From Candidatus Moraniibacteriota bacterium (lineage in GTDB: Bacteria; Patescibacteriota; Minisyncoccia; Moranbacterales; UBA1568): 6,989 nucleotides of DNA. A program made the translations under genes and the position numbers. The DNA lies in contig JAUYFO010000001.1 in assembly GCA_030690925.1 (NCBI GenBank), forward strand, positions 1-6,989, in the 5' to 3' direction. Shown here in pieces: positions 4,580 to 6,989 of this stretch; position 1 is the first letter of the stretch, and each line of letters starts with the position of its first letter. Under the pieces are notes generated by a model. The model searched no databases. It was not told the origin of the DNA and saw only the letters and a list, made by a program, of their open reading frames with translations.

Positions 4580-5635
4580 ATGCGAATCGACAAAAAGAAA
4601 ATCAAATTTTTTGAAAAGACGTTGGCTGATTTTTTCCGCAAAGCTGGCAGAACGAAATTACCCTGGCGTCCACAGAAAACCGTGTCTCGGGGCACGGGAA
4701 AGATTACCGCTTACGAAGTGTGGGTATCAGAAATCATGCTCCAGCAGACCCAGGTAGTACGGGTTGTCGACTATTATCGGAAGTTCCTCAAACGTTTTTC
4801 TACTGTGCAGGCGCTGGCTCAAGCGTCCTGGGAGGAATTTCTGCCGTATTACGAGGGGTTGGGTTACTATACTCGTGGGCGCAATATGCTCAAGGCGGCA
4901 CAAGTGGTGGTACAGGGATACCGTGGAAAGTTTCCGCACGAAAAGAAGCTGCTAGAGCGGTTGCCAGGAGTTGGCCCCTACACGGCAGCGGCCATCATGA
5001 GCTTTGCCTACGGTGACAACCATCTGGCCTGGGATACCAACCTGAAACGTGTCATCGGACGCTTCTTTCTCGGGGGCAAACACCTGGTGACGGACGAGGC
5101 TTGGTGGGATGACAAATTTGCTACTCCGAAACAGAGCATGAATGCCGCACTGATGGACTTTGGTAGTGCGTTGTGTGTGGCGCGTCCGAAGTGTGAGGCC
5201 TGCTCACTGAGAAGTCATTGCCTCTATTATCAGGAGCAGGGCAAACAGGAGGCAAGTAACTCTGCGACTGCGTTCAGGGCAAGCAGGATAATAAAGAAGA
5301 AAGTTGATTGGAACAGGGCTCAGGTGCTGCTCTTTCTTCACGAAAACCACCAGAAGTATTTTTCTGCCAACAAAAGGCAGTTTCAGCCGTTTCTTGTGAC
5401 GAGTGGCTATAATACCCGAGCGGGAATCAAAAAATACTTCCAAGAGCGCTACGGATTGACCCTTTCGGTGCGGCCGCCCCATCAGAAACAGCTTCGCTCC
5501 GACATACCAACCCTTTTGGTCAATGCCCAGATTCTTCTAGGGGAGTCCAAGTTTGCTATATTTTCGAAAAATGACGTGAGAGAGTATAATGAAGGTACTC
5601 TTAAGAAATTACCATCTAAGAAGCTAAAAAGCTAA
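4580..5635 (+). CDS. mutY: Adenine DNA glycosylase MutY with shortened Fe-S loop
   Basis: MutY removes adenine mispaired with 8-oxoguanine and so prevents G:C to T:A mutations. The glycosylase core is clear: LPWRP (27-31), SEIMLQQTQV with catalytic E51, EGLGYYTRGRN (92-102), helix-hairpin-helix LPGVGPYTA (128-136) and catalytic D152 in WDTNLKRV. The [4Fe-4S] cysteines are C199, C205, C208 and C214, giving C-x5-C-x2-C-x5-C, one residue shorter in the first loop than the usual C-x6-C-x2-C-x5-C. The linker after the cluster carries a short repeat (listed separately). The C-terminal domain that should read 8-oxoG is divergent: no F-S/T-H motif is visible, and PPH at 299-301 is the nearest candidate. 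A GTG at 4547 in the same frame would add 11 residues overlapping mnmA; I prefer the ATG at 4580, 2 bp after the mnmA stop, because family similarity starts just after it. Confidence 0.93.
   Translation: MRIDKKKIKFFEKTLADFFRKAGRTKLPWRPQKTVSRGTGKITAYEVWVSEIMLQQTQVVRVVDYYRKFLKRFSTVQALAQASWEEFLPYYEGLGYYTRGRNMLKAAQVVVQGYRGKFPHEKKLLERLPGVGPYTAAAIMSFAYGDNHLAWDTNLKRVIGRFFLGGKHLVTDEAWWDDKFATPKQSMNAALMDFGSALCVARPKCEACSLRSHCLYYQEQGKQEASNSATAFRASRIIKKKVDWNRAQVLLFLHENHQKYFSANKRQFQPFLVTSGYNTRAGIKKYFQERYGLTLSVRPPHQKQLRSDIPTLLVNAQILLGESKFAIFSKNDVREYNEGTLKKLPSKKLKS
5237..5288. repeat. Short repeat embedded in the mutY linker
   Basis: Two 14-bp direct repeats with one mismatch, CAGGGCAAACAGGA (5237-5250) and CAGGGCAAGCAGGA (5275-5288), lie 38 bp apart start to start and flank 24 bp. 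The stretch CGACTGCGTTCAGGGCAAGC (5265-5284) resembles, from memory, a short repeat scattered in many bacterial and candidate-phylum genomes that gives PERSRR-type peptides when mis-annotated as coding; the minus strand here indeed reads PACPERSRRV. The frame of mutY passes through it (residues about 220-237), between the Fe-S domain and the C-terminal domain. The direct repeats are seen directly; membership of a dispersed family is inference. Confidence 0.5.
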
Positions 5636-5640
5636 AAAAT

Positions 5641-6699
5641 ATGCAACTCAAATCGCTCAACGTCTCTTTTTTCTTTTTACTCCTGTTGGCTGTTGGGGTA
5701 GGGGTATTCTTTATCTTTCAGCCATTTCTGACGGCGATTGTGGCAGCCGCTATTCTGACAGCCCTCTTCAAGCGGCCCTACCATTTTCTGGAACGGGTGA
5801 CTCATGGTTCCCGGGGCGTGAGTGCCCTTCTCACCTGTCTTTTGATTATTGCCATTATCGTTGCTCCGTTGTTTTTGGTCTTAAGTCTGGCTATTAGTGA
5901 AGCGAATAACCTCTACCATTTGATCACTCAGGAGTCGATGCTCCAGACGTGGATTGAGAAGACGTTGTCAGTGGTTCGGAATACCCCCTATATCAGTGTC
6001 TTTTTTGATACGACTGCCTTCGATCAGGAGCGTATCATCATGGAGATCAAGGAATTGAGCCAGAATGCCCTGGGGCTACTCCAGGCGGCCTATCAGGGAA
6101 TCACCCACTTTATCTTCTGGGTGCTGATTATGTTCTTTACCCTGTTCTATTTCCTCATCGATGGGAAAAAAATGCTCCATGCTCTCATGGGCCTCTCTCC
6201 GCTGCGGGATGAACATGACATACTCCTCATTCAGAAATTCGTTTCGATTAGCCGAGCTACGCTCAAGGGAACCATTGTGATTGCTGTTATTCAGGGGTTC
6301 CTTGGAGGAATCGCTTTCTGGATTGCTGGTATTCCATCGCCAGCCATTTGGGGCCTTATCATGATTATTTTCTCGATTGTGCCTATGGTGGGGGCGACCG
6401 CGGTGTGGCTACCAGCCGGTATCATTATGCTTTTGCTCGGGAATGTCTGGCAGGGAGTATTCGTGTTGGCCATTGGTTTTGGGGTCATCTCTGTCATTGA
6501 CAACGTGCTCCGTCCCAAGCTGGTCGGCCAAGACACGCAGATGCACCCACTCCTCATCTTTTTCGCTACTTTGGGTGGAATCGCCTTCTTCGGATTACCG
6601 GGATTCATCATCGGTCCGATTATCGTTGCTCTCTTTATGGCACTGAGTGAAATCTATCGCATTGAATTTGGTGATCAGCTTAAAACATACAACGAATAA
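5641..6699 (+). CDS. AI-2E family transporter (YdiK/PerM-like membrane protein)
   Basis: This 352-residue inner-membrane protein belongs to the AI-2E transporter (former UPF0118) family. Named after TqsA, proposed to export autoinducer-2, the family is broad and most members have unknown substrates; some act as Na+/H+ antiporters. The layout is the family's: two N-terminal helices (about 8-43), a third (59-83), a soluble loop of about 65 residues, a helix ending in FTLFYFLIDG (about 163-173), then a hydrophobic C-terminal half from 209 to 340. Signature sequences are IVPMVGATAVWLPAGI, DNVLRPKLVG (287-296), MHPLLIFFATLGGIAFFGLPG (beginning at 301) and IIGPIIVALFMAL. No LuxS or other quorum-sensing gene is nearby, so a role in AI-2 signalling should not be assumed. 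It starts 5 bp after mutY with only an A-rich leader and no Shine-Dalgarno. Confidence 0.92.
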   Translation: MQLKSLNVSFFFLLLLAVGVGVFFIFQPFLTAIVAAAILTALFKRPYHFLERVTHGSRGVSALLTCLLIIAIIVAPLFLVLSLAISEANNLYHLITQESMLQTWIEKTLSVVRNTPYISVFFDTTAFDQERIIMEIKELSQNALGLLQAAYQGITHFIFWVLIMFFTLFYFLIDGKKMLHALMGLSPLRDEHDILLIQKFVSISRATLKGTIVIAVIQGFLGGIAFWIAGIPSPAIWGLIMIIFSIVPMVGATAVWLPAGIIMLLLGNVWQGVFVLAIGFGVISVIDNVLRPKLVGQDTQMHPLLIFFATLGGIAFFGLPGFIIGPIIVALFMALSEIYRIEFGDQLKTYNE

Positions 6700-6705
6700 G
6701 CGGTT

Positions 6706-6989
6706 ATGTATCAGTGGCAGCATATTCTAGAGCAGCTCCACCCGATCGCCTTTACGGTCGGGTTTTTTGCGCTCCATTGGTATGCCGTGTTGTGGTTAGT
6801 AGGATTCGGTGCCGCGCTTTTCTTCGGGTTGTGGCTGGTTCGACGAGAACGTACCGTTCATGAGAGTACCGCTGATCTTTTCTTTGTTTTGTTTGTGGGG
6901 GCACTGATTTGTGGCCGACTTGTGTATGTTTTCTTCTATCGTCAAGTTATCTTCTTGGTAGATCCACTGCGCATCTTTATCCCTTTTGA
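6706..6989 (+). CDS. lgt: Prolipoprotein diacylglyceryl transferase Lgt (N-terminal part; cut by right edge)
   Basis: Lgt moves the diacylglyceryl group of phosphatidylglycerol onto the lipobox cysteine of prolipoproteins, the first step of lipoprotein maturation at the membrane. 94 codons are present of about 260-290. The start aligns with E. coli Lgt residue for residue: HPIAFTVGFFALHWYAVLWLVGF, with H24, W25 and Y26 at the same numbers as in the E. coli enzyme, followed by the first transmembrane helix (about 26-45), a second around 57-76, and GRLVYVFFYRQVIFLVDPL matching the GGRIGYVLFY...ADPL block. The HGG motif and essential arginines lie beyond the edge. The TGA in the last three bases is not in frame, so the gene continues. 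It follows the AI-2E gene by 6 bp without a clear Shine-Dalgarno and is the last visible member of the operon. Confidence 0.93.
   Translation, partial: MYQWQHILEQLHPIAFTVGFFALHWYAVLWLVGFGAALFFGLWLVRRERTVHESTADLFFVLFVGALICGRLVYVFFYRQVIFLVDPLRIFIPF

Noticed and set aside
5204..5482. Minus-strand frame containing PACPERSRRV
   Set aside because: This peptide is a known kind of artefact from a short repeat read as protein; the real gene on the other strand is mutY. The repeat itself is reported.
6987..6989. TGA at the very end as the lgt stop
   Set aside because: It is out of frame: the last full lgt codon is 6985-6987, leaving GA; the protein is also far shorter than any Lgt.
1..6989. CRISPR array, tRNA or rRNA genes, insertion sequence or prophage genes
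   Set aside because: No regularly spaced repeats, no tRNA cloverleaf or rRNA stretch, and no transposase, integrase or phage protein was seen on either strand.

Overview
The window is ordinary bacterial chromosome, densely packed, of moderate GC, with TGA used as a stop codon. It holds two divergent transcription units. Gene content and style (tight gene packing, several starts without a Shine-Dalgarno, a pared-down SUF system, a short variant MutY) suggest a Candidate Phyla Radiation / Patescibacteria genome, possibly Parcubacteria-like. That placement is an inference from feel and synteny; no marker gene in the window fixes it.

Left third, minus strand (1-1805): an iron-sulfur cluster assembly operon read right to left as rrf2-type regulator, sufC, sufB. 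sufB runs off the left edge, and more suf genes (sufD, sufS, sufU) may follow outside. The regulator has the IscR layout but lacks two of the four IscR cluster ligands. Its promoter is a near-consensus TTGACA-17-TAGTAT, and an IscR-type palindrome (GACTAAATTTGTC) lies at the predicted start of transcription, so the operon is probably autoregulated by its first gene.

Intergenic 1806-1980 carries this promoter and operator. A second, divergent promoter points right. The two -35 boxes lie back to back inside a 20-bp imperfect palindrome.

Middle (1981-2505): an orphan 140-aa gene with a GTG start and a strong Shine-Dalgarno. It is followed by a possible terminator and by an extended -10 promoter with a very short leader.

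Right half, plus strand (2506-6989): a five-gene operon: dus (tRNA dihydrouridine synthase), mnmA (tRNA U34 2-thiolase), mutY (adenine glycosylase), an AI-2E family membrane protein, and lgt (prolipoprotein diacylglyceryl transferase, cut by the right edge). Genes overlap by 4 bp or are separated by 2-6 bp. Shared chemistry links the halves: MnmA needs persulfide sulfur and MutY carries a [4Fe-4S] cluster, both downstream of cysteine desulfurase/SUF activity.

I found no clearly new system. The best leads are the ligand-depleted Rrf2 regulator with its operator, the shortened MutY cluster loop, a short repeat embedded in the MutY interdomain linker, and the orphan gene at 1981.
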